64,000 bases of DNA from positions 1 through 64,000 of the forward strand of contig SCVW01000045.1 of the NCBI GenBank assembly GCA_007244375.1, given 5' to 3'. This document shows positions 53,289 to 62,555 of this stretch, piece by piece. The position numbers and the translations under genes were made by a program. Positions within the stretch are counted from its first letter, which is position 1. Each line of letters starts with the position of its first letter. Origin of the DNA: Smithella sp. (GTDB lineage: Bacteria; Desulfobacterota; Syntrophia; Syntrophales; Smithellaceae). The notes under the pieces were generated by a model. The model did not search any database. It saw only the letters and a list, made by a program, of their open reading frames with translations, and was not told where the DNA came from.

Positions 53289-53342
53289 TAATTCGACTAA
53301 CGCCTCGACCTTTGCTCCGCTCGGCCTTGGCGAGTCTCATTA

Positions 53343-53374
53343 ATAAAAAAGCCACGGGATTATATTCCCATGGC
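53343..53374 (-). terminator. trpB2 attenuator terminator
   Basis: On the minus strand GCCATGGGA, a short AT-rich loop, TCCCGTGGC, then six T residues. Upstream in the same leader, TTCCCGTG can pair with the terminator's 5' arm, and TGGGCAG can pair with CTGCCCA at the end of the peptide ORF. The competing stems needed for attenuation are therefore present. Confidence 0.9.
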
Positions 53375-53432
53375 GCTGTATTTTTTAGAGTCACGGGAAG
53401 GTTCTTCCCTGCCCATTCTCTTTTTTCGAAGC

Positions 53433-53495
53433 TTATGGGCAGATATTTAAAATCTGCCACCACCACCAGTTATTTTTAGAAATGTTTTTAAACAT
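53433..53495 (-). CDS. Second Trp leader peptide, upstream of trpB2
   Basis: A 20-residue ORF from ATG 53495 to TAA 53433-53435: MFKNISKNN, then WWWW (codons at 53457-53468), then QILNICP. AGAGAG lies eight bases before the start. Its Trp codons overlap a GGCAGAT/ATCTGCC hairpin, the likely 1:2 stem. Except for four residues and the NNWWWW core it is unlike the trpL of the main operon, so the two leaders have diverged or arisen separately. Confidence 0.92.
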   Translation of the reverse strand: MFKNISKNNWWWWQILNICP

Positions 53496-53527
53496 TTTCA
53501 GCTCTCTTATTTTTCCAGTGAGTGAAC

Positions 53528-53556
53528 TCGTAGCACAGCCAATAAATAACTGTCAA
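53528..53556 (-). promoter_or_regulatory. Putative sigma-70 promoter of the trpB2 leader
   Basis: TTGACA (53556-53551) and, after a 17-base spacer, CTACGA with a preceding TG, which may act as an extended -10 (TGCTACGAG). It lies just after the stop of the DUF523 gene and about 35 bp before the leader ATG. Confidence 0.6.
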
Positions 53557-53566
53557 GATGAAATTT

Positions 53567-54514
53567 TTATACGTGATTTCTTAGTTGCAGTTCTGAAGGA
53601 TGCGGATTCAGATATGCCTGCTCTTTTAAGTAGGGTTCATCGTATTTCCGAACGTAATGACTAATAAGTGTTACTGGTACAACTAAAGGAATATACCCGT
53701 CATGATAAGAATGAATCAATTCCAGCAGTTCTTTCTTTTCATCGCTGGACAATTGTTCCTTAAAATATCCCATCATATGCTGAAGAACATTGGCATGTTT
53801 TGCCTGTGTCGCCTTTACTTTAAGGGCTTCTAGCAGTAAATACTGATATTTTTTTTGCATTTCTTTTTTGTCTAGGTTCTTTTGCGCCGCCACCATTTTT
53901 CCCATCAGTTGATAATGCTTGGGGCTATGTGCAAGTATTAACAATTTATGTTTGGTGTGAAAATCAATCAGACTCTTTTTGAAATTTTTCGTGCTTAACG
54001 TTTCCCGCCATTTTTTTAAAGCGAATATTCTTTCAATAAAATTTTCGCGCAGGCTGGGATCGTGCAACCGACCTTCATCTTCCACCGGTAGCAGAGGAAA
54101 ATGTTTCATGAAAATTGCAGCAAACATTCCCACGCCGTTTTTAACGGGCATGGATTTTTCATTGTAAACCTTGACCCTTTCCATACCGCTGCTGGGGGAA
54201 TCGCTTTTAAAAATGAAACCGCAGAGATTTTTCGCTTCCAGTTCGGCGACGCGTTTTTGCGCCCAGGTTTCCATGCGTTCAGTCAGATCCTGTCCGGTGC
54301 TGGTTACGATTAACCTCGGCGCGTCCGGATTGCCTTCCAGGCGCATGGAAGGTCTGGGAATACTCAGGCCGCATTCGACTTCCGGACAAACCGGTATGTA
54401 TTCCACGTATTTCCCTAATGTATCCGTAAGAAATTTATCCAGTTTGTGTCTGCCGTCATAGCGGACTTTATTTCCCAATAAACAGGAACTGATGCCTAAC
54501 CTGATTTTTTCCAT
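53567..54514 (-). CDS. DUF523 and DUF1722 (YbgA-like) domain protein
   Basis: 315 residues from the ATG at 54514 (AAAGGGA upstream); an earlier in-frame ATG at 54544 is less likely. DUF523 part: LGISSCLLGNKVRYDGRHK, YIPVCPEVECGLSIPRPSMRLEG, and IFKSDSPSSGMERVKVY. DUF1722 part from about residue 190: DFHTKHKLLILAHSPKHYQLMG. Conserved Cys residues in the first domain suggest a metal or thiol role. The fused two-domain form is common in bacteria, but its function is not firmly known. Confidence 0.9.
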   Translation of the reverse strand: MEKIRLGISSCLLGNKVRYDGRHKLDKFLTDTLGKYVEYIPVCPEVECGLSIPRPSMRLEGNPDAPRLIVTSTGQDLTERMETWAQKRVAELEAKNLCGFIFKSDSPSSGMERVKVYNEKSMPVKNGVGMFAAIFMKHFPLLPVEDEGRLHDPSLRENFIERIFALKKWRETLSTKNFKKSLIDFHTKHKLLILAHSPKHYQLMGKMVAAQKNLDKKEMQKKYQYLLLEALKVKATQAKHANVLQHMMGYFKEQLSSDEKKELLELIHSYHDGYIPLVVPVTLISHYVRKYDEPYLKEQAYLNPHPSELQLRNHV

Positions 54515-54689
54515 GTAAAATCCCTTTAAGTGAAATGAGATCAATATTAACTATCATTTTTCAAAGATTGCATCAAATATTTGAACCAGTAATTTTCAGA
54601 AAGATGGAAGATATTGATTGATTTTTATGATGGTAATTTGGTTAAATTCCTTAACTGTCTTATTTTTTTGGAGTAAAAGATTATCAAAA

Positions 54690-55733
54690 ATGGAAAAGCT
54701 TGCCTATTTTGACTCATCACATGAGATGCCGCTGGAAATTATCATGGCTGCCGGAGTTATCCCGTATAAAATTATGGGCGATGTTCATAAATCCAATGAC
54801 CCGGCGGACAAATATTTGTCCAGCTTTTTCTGCCCCGCCGCGCGTAGCTGGCTTACCGAAGGGCTGGCCCACTCAAAAGAATGGGCCGGGATTATTTTCG
54901 CGCAGGGTTGCAACAGTACAAACAGGCACTACGACATATGGAAGGTTCATGTGGAAACGCCCTTTCTGCACTGGTTCGGCGCTCCCCTTCTGGAGAGCGA
55001 TGCCGCCAAAAAATATTACAGGATTGAATTGCAACGGCTGATCAGCCACCTTGAGAATCATTTTAATGTAAAAATTACATCGGAAAAAATCCGGGAGGCG
55101 ATCGGCAAATCCAATGAGATAAAGAAAAATCTACAACGCCTCTGTGCGCTCAGATCGCAGAAAGACATTCCCAACCGTGATTATCTGGCCGCGATGATAA
55201 AATGTCTGACCTGTCCCATGGATGACGTTTTAGCCTGGCTCGATTCGGAGATAACGTCTTGGAATGCAAGGCCGGCTTTCCCATCCGGTAAAAAACGATT
55301 TCTCTTAACCGGCAGCGACGTTACTTACGTAGAGTGGATGGATACGCTGGATGATTGCGGAATCAGGATCGTGCGTGACGACCTCTCCGTAGGAGAAAGA
55401 TTTTTCGCGACACTAATTCCCGACAAAGACGACCCGCTTGATGCTCTCAGGGAATATTACATGAATATTCCCAAACCGGCGACAAGGCCGACAATACAAA
55501 AAAGGCTGGATTATCTGTATAAAGCTCTCGGGGAAACGAAGGTTGACGGAGTTCTTTCGCAAAATCTGAAATTCTGCGAGCCTTTTGCCTATGATTCCGT
55601 GCCCGTCAACAATGCCCTGAAAGCAAAGGGCTACAAGGTGATCCACCTGGAAAGAGACTTTTCTCCGGCGGCCGATCAGCAACTCGCGAACAGGCTCATG
55701 GCCTTTGTGGAAATGATGGAGGGGGCGGAATAA
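54690..55733 (+). CDS. 2-Hydroxyacyl-CoA dehydratase/benzoyl-CoA reductase family subunit (smaller, BcrC-like)
   Basis: 347 residues from the ATG at 54690, where the conserved part begins (MEKLAYFDSSHEMPLEIIMAAG); the frame is open 24 codons further upstream. Cys-containing motifs SFFCPAARSWLTEG, GIIFAQGCNSTNRHYDIW and KCLTCPMDD are likely cluster ligands of the HgdB/BcrC-type fold. With the next gene it should form the [4Fe-4S] catalytic component of an enzyme that dehydrates a 2-hydroxyacyl-CoA or reduces an aromatic CoA ester. The exact substrate is undetermined. It overlaps the next start by one base (TAATG). Confidence 0.85.
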   Translation: MEKLAYFDSSHEMPLEIIMAAGVIPYKIMGDVHKSNDPADKYLSSFFCPAARSWLTEGLAHSKEWAGIIFAQGCNSTNRHYDIWKVHVETPFLHWFGAPLLESDAAKKYYRIELQRLISHLENHFNVKITSEKIREAIGKSNEIKKNLQRLCALRSQKDIPNRDYLAAMIKCLTCPMDDVLAWLDSEITSWNARPAFPSGKKRFLLTGSDVTYVEWMDTLDDCGIRIVRDDLSVGERFFATLIPDKDDPLDALREYYMNIPKPATRPTIQKRLDYLYKALGETKVDGVLSQNLKFCEPFAYDSVPVNNALKAKGYKVIHLERDFSPAADQQLANRLMAFVEMMEGAE

Positions 55734-57013
55734 TGGATAAGGTGAAAAAATCCGGCAATAATGCCAGGAAAATAAAACTCAAAACCCTGCCTCATGCCAA
55801 AGACCTGAAGTGGCCGATGCTGTGGTGGATCGGCATGGAAAAAATATACAGAATGCTGCCTTGGAAAAAGACAGCATGGACGTGTGCCGCTTTTCCTATC
55901 GAATTGATGTGGATCTATGATATTTTTCCCGATCATCCTGAAAATATGGCAACTGTGGCTGCCGCCCGTAAACAGTCCCAGCGCCTCATCGAGCACGCCG
56001 AGAGTATGGGATTCTCGAGGGATCTGTGTTCCTACTGCAAGACCAACGTTGGCGCTTACGATACCAAAATCAAAAAGACGCTTGGGGGAATCAGCAAACC
56101 TGATATCGTGGTTTGCACGAATGCCATCTGCGATACCCACTGGAAGTGGTTTCAGATTATGGCCGATAAAATGAACGTACCGTTTTTTATGTTTGATATT
56201 CCCAAGTCGGTGAGCGGCACGGATGAGAAAACCCTTGAAGGAAATATTGATTACGTGGTGAATCAATTTTATGACCTGATGACTTTTATTGAAAAACACA
56301 CGGGCAAAAAGATGAACGAGAAAAGGCTTTACAAAGTACTGGACAGATCAATGGAACTGTCCAACCTGTGGCGGGAGATTTTTGAACACAGAAAGTCAGT
56401 GCCGTCGCCTTATAGCGGAGCGGAAACATCCGCTGCATTTTTCCCCCTTGTGGTTCTGCCGGGTGTTCAAATCGGGATAAATTTTTTCAAAAATATTCTT
56501 GCTGATATCAAAAATCTTACCGCAAAAGGCGAAGGAACCATGCCCAAGGGACAGGAAAAATACCGGGTGATGTGGGAGGGCATACCTTTCTGGTACAGGA
56601 TGAGATTCATGTATGATCTTGCGCAATACGGTGCTGTCATAGCCTTCGAGCCTTACACCTATTCCTTCGCTCCTATGAAGAAAAAATGTCTCACCATGGA
56701 AGAGACTTTACGCGATGTCGCCAAACTCATCATGGACACGCCATACGCCTATAACCTCGAAAGGCGGATCGAGAATTTTGAAAAATGGATTGACGAGTAC
56801 AAATTGGACGGTGTCATTCTGCACGAGAACATGTCGTGCAGGCCTTCCAGTGCAGGGATGGTCGATTTAGCGGAGGCTATCAGAAGGGATAAGGGTATTC
56901 CGGTGTTGATACTCCAGTGTGATATGAACGATCCCCGCGCTTATTCTGAAGAACAGATTAAAACGAGAGTGGAAGGGTTTATTGAACTGATGGAGGCGAA
57001 TAAAAAAAGGTAA
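55733..57013 (+). CDS. 2-Hydroxyacyl-CoA dehydratase/benzoyl-CoA reductase family subunit (larger, BcrB-like)
   Basis: 426 residues. AAFPIELMWIYDIFPDHPENMA, SRDLCSYCKTNVGAYD with two Cys, PDIVVCTNAICDTHWKWF, and a late ENMSCRPSSAGMVD motif match the HgdA/BcrB-type subunits. Translationally coupled with the preceding subunit. The activator ATPase that such enzymes need is encoded at 58060, with a glycosyltransferase gene in between. Confidence 0.87.
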   Translation: MDKVKKSGNNARKIKLKTLPHAKDLKWPMLWWIGMEKIYRMLPWKKTAWTCAAFPIELMWIYDIFPDHPENMATVAAARKQSQRLIEHAESMGFSRDLCSYCKTNVGAYDTKIKKTLGGISKPDIVVCTNAICDTHWKWFQIMADKMNVPFFMFDIPKSVSGTDEKTLEGNIDYVVNQFYDLMTFIEKHTGKKMNEKRLYKVLDRSMELSNLWREIFEHRKSVPSPYSGAETSAAFFPLVVLPGVQIGINFFKNILADIKNLTAKGEGTMPKGQEKYRVMWEGIPFWYRMRFMYDLAQYGAVIAFEPYTYSFAPMKKKCLTMEETLRDVAKLIMDTPYAYNLERRIENFEKWIDEYKLDGVILHENMSCRPSSAGMVDLAEAIRRDKGIPVLILQCDMNDPRAYSEEQIKTRVEGFIELMEANKKR

Positions 57014-57099
57014 AAATAGCAAACAGCCTTCGATAAGGCTTAATTTCAATATTTTTGTGCGGGGTTAGTAAGCTGTTCCATGAAGGTTAAATAAAAGTG

Positions 57100-57855
57100 A
57101 TGAAAAAAATATCTGTAATAATTCCATGCTACATGCAGGCGGATTATGTATCCGATGCTGTGTTGTCGGCAATAGAGCAGACAGTACCGCCGGAAGAAAT
57201 TCTGGTGCTTACTATGGATGAAAAATCAAATGATAAATTACGTCAGTTGACAAATTCTTTAAATCTGTCTCCTGATTATTTAAGGTGGTTTACTACTCCC
57301 AAACAATATGTTCCGGCGGCAAGAAATTACCTAATCAATCAGTCTATTGGAGATTATTTTATTCCTCTCGATGCTGATGATTATTTGGAACGTAATTTTA
57401 TTGAAGAAGTATCTAAAATTGACGCAGATATCGTTTATACCGATGCTCAGGAATTCGGCACATCAAATAATAAACTCTGTATTGATCGGGAAGCGTCACT
57501 GGAAAAATTGCGATATCAAAACTGTATCCATTGCTGCTCTTTAGTAAAGAGAGAGTCTTTTGAAAAAACCGGACAATATAACGAAATCCTTATTCATGGT
57601 TTGGAAGATTATGAATTATGGCTTAATATGTATAAACATGGATATCAGGCCAAATATTGTGAATCTACGTACTTTTGGTATCGTCGTAAAAAGCATTCAA
57701 TGGTTATGAAAGTAGCAAGAAATCCGGAGCGCATTTATCAAATGGTAAGAGACCTGCACCCTGATGTACATAAATGGAGATTATTTCAGTTAATAAAATT
57801 CAAGCTCAATAAATACAGAGTTATGATCCGTTCCGGCAGGAAACCGCACGATTAG
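57100..57855 (+). CDS. Glycosyltransferase family 2 protein
   Basis: About 251 residues. SVIIPCYMQADYVSDAVLSAIEQTVPPEEILV, a central DYFIPLDADDYLERNF with the metal-binding DADD, and HGLEDYELWLNMYKHGY define a GT2 enzyme for cell-surface glycans. A GTG one codon before the ATG is possible. The gene is AT-rich relative to its neighbours and interrupts the dehydratase/reductase set, which suggests insertion. Confidence 0.86.
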   Translation: MKKISVIIPCYMQADYVSDAVLSAIEQTVPPEEILVLTMDEKSNDKLRQLTNSLNLSPDYLRWFTTPKQYVPAARNYLINQSIGDYFIPLDADDYLERNFIEEVSKIDADIVYTDAQEFGTSNNKLCIDREASLEKLRYQNCIHCCSLVKRESFEKTGQYNEILIHGLEDYELWLNMYKHGYQAKYCESTYFWYRRKKHSMVMKVARNPERIYQMVRDLHPDVHKWRLFQLIKFKLNKYRVMIRSGRKPHD

Positions 57856-58059
57856 TAAAATGTGCGACGATAATTTTTTGCAGTCTTTTAGCGGTTTCTC
57901 AAAGATGAGACATGCCAAACCATTTCAGAATGCGGTATGAACAATCAACTTTTCATTGGCAATATCTAAAAAGTATGCTTTTTAATTGAATGAAGTACAA
58001 ATGGGTGTTTTTATGAAAATACAAAAAGATGAGGTAAATCTAAAAAATTAAATTTTAAA

Positions 58060-58827
58060 ATGATAACAGCAGGCATTGACATAGGTTCCATTACGGCAAA
58101 GGCGGCTTTATTTAAGGATGGTAAACTCCTTGCTACGAAGGTTATTTTTACCGGATACAATGCAGAAGCCGCAGGTCTTAAAGTATATGAAGAAATTTTA
58201 GCCGAAACGGATATTGATAAAAAATCCATAGCAAAAGTTGTTTCCACCGGTTATGGCCGCAACAGCGTGAAGATTGCTGATAGGTCTTATACGGAAATCA
58301 TGTGTCATGCCGCCGGAGCTCATTTTTTAAATCCGCATGTACGTACCATTATTGACATCGGAGGACAGGACAGCAAAGCCATTCTTCTTGATGACGGAGG
58401 CAAGGTGAAAAACTTTGTCATGAATGATAAATGCGCAGCCGGAACCGGGCGATTTCTGGAAGTTATGGCGAGAGCCATGGAAGTTAATCTGGATGAATTC
58501 GGGGCATTGTCCATAAAATCGAAACATCCTTCCAAAATAAGCAGCCTCTGCACAGTATTTGCGGAATCGGAAGTTATATCTTTAATAGCAAAGGGAAATC
58601 AGAGGATTGATATCATTGCTGGGATTCACGAATCTATTGCTTCCAGGATTTCATCCATGATTGGACGCGTCGGAATAAAGGAACCGGTCATGATAACGGG
58701 AGGTGTTGCCAGAAATGTTGGGGTTATTCATGCCCTCGAAAAGAAATTGGGAATGAATATAGAAGTGTCACATTATGCCCAGGTTAACGGAGCAATAGGC
58801 GCTGCCATTTTGGCCGCTTCATTATAA
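58060..58827 (+). CDS. 2-Hydroxyacyl-CoA dehydratase activator ATPase (HgdC/BcrD family)
   Basis: 255 residues. ASKHA-fold ATPase: GIDIGSITAKAALF (phosphate 1), VRTIIDIGGQDSKAILLDDGG (phosphate 2), and ITGGVARNVGVIHALE. Cys125 in MNDKCAAGTGRF and Cys164 in SSLCTVFAESEV are the two ligands per subunit that hold a [4Fe-4S] cluster across the homodimer. It fires one electron into the catalytic component at the cost of ATP. Likely partner of the subunits at 54690-57013. Confidence 0.93.
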   Translation: MITAGIDIGSITAKAALFKDGKLLATKVIFTGYNAEAAGLKVYEEILAETDIDKKSIAKVVSTGYGRNSVKIADRSYTEIMCHAAGAHFLNPHVRTIIDIGGQDSKAILLDDGGKVKNFVMNDKCAAGTGRFLEVMARAMEVNLDEFGALSIKSKHPSKISSLCTVFAESEVISLIAKGNQRIDIIAGIHESIASRISSMIGRVGIKEPVMITGGVARNVGVIHALEKKLGMNIEVSHYAQVNGAIGAAILAASL

Positions 58828-58876
58828 TTTTTTGTCCGCAGTTTTGTATAACTGAACCTTTAAAAGATTTAAAATA

Positions 58877-58909
58877 AAAACAGGCAGGATATAAGAACCT
58901 GCCTGTTTT
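58877..58909. terminator. Bidirectional terminator between the activator and SWIB genes
   Basis: AAAACAGGCAGG and CCTGCCTGTTTT form a 12-bp perfect stem with flanking A and T tracts, between two convergent genes. Confidence 0.88.
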
Positions 58910-58929
58910 GAAAAAAACTAAAGCGTTTT

Positions 58930-59256
58930 TTATTCGATATTGGCGCTGACAACAGAGGCTATCTGCATCATATCAATGGTCTGCCCTTCTTTTAATTTCG
59001 TGAAATCAACAACCTTGCCATTTTTACCGGTTACTTTGGTATTATTAAATATCTTAATCAGCTTTGCATCGGCCACAATATTCTTTCCCGCGTTTTCCGG
59101 CTTGCCGTTAACCGTTCTGGTTTGCAGTTTATTTGATTTAATATAGTCCCAAAGTTTTTTTGTTATTTCAGTGCGTGGAAGTGCTTTTGCTCCCAGCAGT
59201 GCTGCCAAATCCGCTTTTAACTTTACCGGTTTGTTCAACCCTTTTTCTTCTGCCAT
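58930..59256 (-). CDS. SWIB/MDM2-domain protein
   Basis: 108 residues from the ATG at 59256, preceded by GGAGG; 30 further in-frame codons upstream are unlikely to be used. The SWIB fold is visible in LAALLGAKALPRTEITKKLWDYIKSN followed by IVADAKLIKIFN. SWIB domains are mainly eukaryotic chromatin proteins but occur as short proteins in chlamydiae and various bacteria, where DNA-related roles have been proposed. Isolated, with its own terminator. Confidence 0.88.
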   Translation of the reverse strand: MAEEKGLNKPVKLKADLAALLGAKALPRTEITKKLWDYIKSNKLQTRTVNGKPENAGKNIVADAKLIKIFNNTKVTGKNGKVVDFTKLKEGQTIDMMQIASVVSANIE

Positions 59257-59521
59257 AATTAAGCCTCCGTTTTTCTGAATTGTGTTAGATTTTTTTGGTA
59301 AGATATTGCGGTGGAAAGTATAAGAACTTTCTATTTTATATGTCAAGAAAATATTGAATGCCTGTTTTTATCATTTATTCATATAAATAAGGCTGACTAA
59401 TTATTGACTTCGGTCATATAAAGGTAATGTTTATTGCTTTTTCGTTGAACATCGGGTATGCCATACAAAAAAGTCATCAAAAAATAATGGTATAAATTTT
59501 TTAAAAGGAAGGATTTTCAAA

Positions 59522-60658
59522 ATGACAGCAAGTTTATCCACCAAAATCGTCATTAGCGGTTCAGGGCTTTGGACACCTCCTGAGGCAATAACAAATGATG
59601 AACTGGTGGAAAGCTACAATGCCTATGCGGAAAAATTCAATTCTGATCATGCAGCGGATATAGCATCAGGAAAAATCAAGGAAAAATCTCTTTCCAGTGC
59701 AAGATTCATTGAGAAAGCTTCTGGAATAAAGGCAAGGTATGTATATACAAGGGAAGGCATTTTAGATATTAATCGCATGCGTCCCAAATTTCCCGAAAGG
59801 AAGGATGAAGAATTAAGCTATCAAGCGGAGATCGGCGTCCTTGCCGCGAAAATGGCAATGTCTGCCGCCGGCAAAACAGCTGCGGATATTGACGCTGTCA
59901 TTGTCGCCGGAGCTTATACTCAGCGGCCATATCCGGCCATTGCCATTGAAATACAGCATGAATTAGGTATTGAGGGTTTTGGATTTGATATGCTGGGAGC
60001 CTGTTCAGCGGCGACATTCGGTCTGCACCGGGCATATGACAGCCTAGTTTCCGGTTCGTCAAAGTGTGTTTTAGCTGTCAATCCGGAACTGGTTACTCCT
60101 CAGGTAAATTTTTGTGACCGGGATAACCATTTCATTTTTGGCGATGTCAGTACCGCCATAATAATGGAACGTTCTGAAACATGTACCAGTCCTAACAGTT
60201 ACGACATTCTGAGCACAAAAGCACTGACACAATTTTCGAGTAATATCCGCTCCAATTTCGGTCATATGTCGTACGCTAATGATGTGGATCCTTTCGGATG
60301 GGACAAGTTGTTTCATCAGTCAGGACGCATCGTTTTTAAAGAAGTAAGCCCGATTGCCGCCAAAATTATGAGTGATCATCTGACAAGTCTTGGTTTAAAG
60401 CCATGGGATGTTAAAAGATTCTGGCTTCACCAGGCAAATATCAACATGAACAATATGGTGATAAAACAACTTTTTGGTGAAGAGGTTGGGGAAAAGATTA
60501 TACCGACAATTCTTGACCGGTATGCAAACACAGGATCCGCAGGATCAATTGTCGCTTTTCATCTTTATAATGATGATCTGAAAAGTGGTGATATAGGGAT
60601 GATCTGTTCCTTTGGTGCCGGATATTCCGTTGGCAGCTTGGTATTGCGCAAACGATGA
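59522..60658 (+). CDS. Beta-ketoacyl-ACP synthase III-like enzyme
   Basis: 378 residues. Thiolase fold of FabH type: catalytic Cys161 in MLGACSAATFGLHRAY, catalytic-region His in RFWLHQANINMNN, and Asn in YANTGSAGSIVAFHLY, with the C-terminal GMICSFGAGYSVGSLVL. It is longer than FabH (about 320) and closer in length and opening to FabY-like beta-ketodecanoyl synthases. Probably condenses an acyl-CoA or acyl-ACP with malonyl-ACP. Alone by spacing; AAGGAAGG precedes the start. Confidence 0.88.
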   Translation: MTASLSTKIVISGSGLWTPPEAITNDELVESYNAYAEKFNSDHAADIASGKIKEKSLSSARFIEKASGIKARYVYTREGILDINRMRPKFPERKDEELSYQAEIGVLAAKMAMSAAGKTAADIDAVIVAGAYTQRPYPAIAIEIQHELGIEGFGFDMLGACSAATFGLHRAYDSLVSGSSKCVLAVNPELVTPQVNFCDRDNHFIFGDVSTAIIMERSETCTSPNSYDILSTKALTQFSSNIRSNFGHMSYANDVDPFGWDKLFHQSGRIVFKEVSPIAAKIMSDHLTSLGLKPWDVKRFWLHQANINMNNMVIKQLFGEEVGEKIIPTILDRYANTGSAGSIVAFHLYNDDLKSGDIGMICSFGAGYSVGSLVLRKR

Positions 60659-60836
60659 ACCGGATATGCGCTAAAAGAATTAAAATTTACCAAACTGACT
60701 TTTTCCTAAAGACAGCAAAACTTTGACGATATAGGCGTTAAGTTAATAATAAACACAATTAACGCCCAACAAAAAATCGATAGCAAATCTCATATAAGCC
60801 ATATTTTATCAGAAAATTTCACTGGGGAGGGATGGA

Positions 60837-62366
60837 ATGATCCGGAAGCCGGGTTTTGACAACGAAAAATACATTAAGGAACAGACAACGGAAATCCTTA
60901 AAAGAGTTGATCGCTTCGACAACAAACTCTATTTGGAATTCGGCGGTAAACTTTTATATGATTACCATGCCGCCCGTGTTCTTCCCGGTTATGATCCCAA
61001 CGTAAAGATGCGTCTTCTTAGCGAATTAAAGGACAAAGCGGATGTTGTCCTGTGTATTTTTGCCGGTGATATTGAAAGAAAGAAAATCCGTGCCGATTTC
61101 GGAATTACGTATGATGCAGACGCTCTGAAACTTATTGATAATCTCCGGGCATGGGGAATAAATGTGTTGGGTGTCGTCATTACTCGCTTTGATGAACAAC
61201 CAGCCGCTATAATTTTCAAGAATAAACTGGAAAGAAGAGGCATATCCGTTTACACGCATCGGTTTACCAAAGGTTATCCCACTGATGTGGAAACAATTGT
61301 CAGCGATGAAGGTTACGGCGCCAACGATTTTATCAAAACAAAAAAACCTTTAATTATAGTGACCGGGCCGGGACCGGGAAGCGGTAAAATGGCAACTTGT
61401 TTGTCTCAACTGTATCATGACTATAAACGCGGCATAAAATCCGGTTATGCCAAATTTGAAACTTTTCCCATCTGGAACATTCCTCTTAAACATCCTGTAA
61501 ATGTGGCCTATGAAGCTGCCACGGCTGATATACGGGATTTTAATCTTATTGATCCTTTTCATCTTGACGCCTATGGAGAGAAGTCTGTTAATTATAATCG
61601 CGATGTGGAAGTTTTTCCTGTTCTGAAGAGAATTCTGGAAAAGATTACCGGTGAAAAGTCATTTTACAAATCACCAACGGACATGGGTGTCAACCGTGCC
61701 GGGTTTGCCATTATAGATGATGAAGTCACAAAAAAAGCAGCCAAAATGGAAATGATCCGCCGTTATTTCCGCTACCGCTGTGAATACGCAATGGGATTTG
61801 CCGACAAGGAAACTGTTCAGCGTGTCGAACTTTTTTTAAAAGACTTTAATCTTGCGCCGGAAGAGCGCACTGTTGTCACACCGGCGCGAGAAGCCGCCGG
61901 AGTGGCTCCAGCGGAAGCGAGAGATTATGAAAGAGGTAACGAAGGAATATTCTGCGGAGCAGCCTTGGAATTAAAAGACGGAACGATAATAAAAGGAAGC
62001 AATTCATCTCTGATGCATGCCGCAACAAGTATGGTTATTCATGCCATTAAGCATCTGGCAGAAATTCCGGATAAGATAAAACTTTTGCCTTCACACATAA
62101 CTGATTCTGTTAAGAATCTAAAAACAGAAATCCTTGAAGAAAAATCGGTAAGTCTCGATCTTGAAGAAGCGCTTATTGCCATCAGCATAAGTGCGGCAAA
62201 TAATCCGGCCGCCCAATTGGCATTGGAAAAACTTCGGGAACTCCGTGATTGTGAAGCTCATATGACTCATATTCCTACACCAGGCGATGAAACAGGACTT
62301 CGACGTTTGGGCATTAACCTGACAACTGATCCTAACTTTTCGACCAATGATTTATTCATAAAATAG
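60837..62366 (+). CDS. DUF1846-family protein
   Basis: 509 residues, the usual length for DUF1846. Characteristic blocks: RVDRFDNKLYLEFGGKLLYDYHAARVLPGYDPN, VVLCIFAGDIERKKIRADFGITYD, IIVTGPGPGSGKMATCLSQLYHD (a P-loop-like turn), and FETFPIWNIPLKHPVNVAYEAATAD. A structure-based link to nucleotide-binding enzymes has been suggested, but function is unknown. GGGAGGG precedes the start. Confidence 0.9.
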   Translation: MIRKPGFDNEKYIKEQTTEILKRVDRFDNKLYLEFGGKLLYDYHAARVLPGYDPNVKMRLLSELKDKADVVLCIFAGDIERKKIRADFGITYDADALKLIDNLRAWGINVLGVVITRFDEQPAAIIFKNKLERRGISVYTHRFTKGYPTDVETIVSDEGYGANDFIKTKKPLIIVTGPGPGSGKMATCLSQLYHDYKRGIKSGYAKFETFPIWNIPLKHPVNVAYEAATADIRDFNLIDPFHLDAYGEKSVNYNRDVEVFPVLKRILEKITGEKSFYKSPTDMGVNRAGFAIIDDEVTKKAAKMEMIRRYFRYRCEYAMGFADKETVQRVELFLKDFNLAPEERTVVTPAREAAGVAPAEARDYERGNEGIFCGAALELKDGTIIKGSNSSLMHAATSMVIHAIKHLAEIPDKIKLLPSHITDSVKNLKTEILEEKSVSLDLEEALIAISISAANNPAAQLALEKLRELRDCEAHMTHIPTPGDETGLRRLGINLTTDPNFSTNDLFIK

Positions 62367-62500
62367 AACATAATAAGAATAGATCTGTCCTTCAGTTTTA
62401 AAATATTTTCTTCACTATAATGGTGAACTTGTTTGAAAGTTATTTGCATCATGATTATTAATTTAGAGTGTTATTTTCACGATTCGGGAGGCAAAATCGA

Positions 62501-62530
62501 TTGACAAAGAAATCATCTTTTGATTAATAA
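62501..62530 (+). promoter_or_regulatory. Sigma-70 promoter of gapA-pgk
   Basis: TTGACA at 62501-62506 and, after 17-18 bases, TTAATA/TAATAA as the -10 region. The gapA ribosome site AGGAGG follows at 62545-62550. Confidence 0.65.
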
Positions 62531-62555
62531 TTTTCAAAATATAAAGGAGGTTAAT

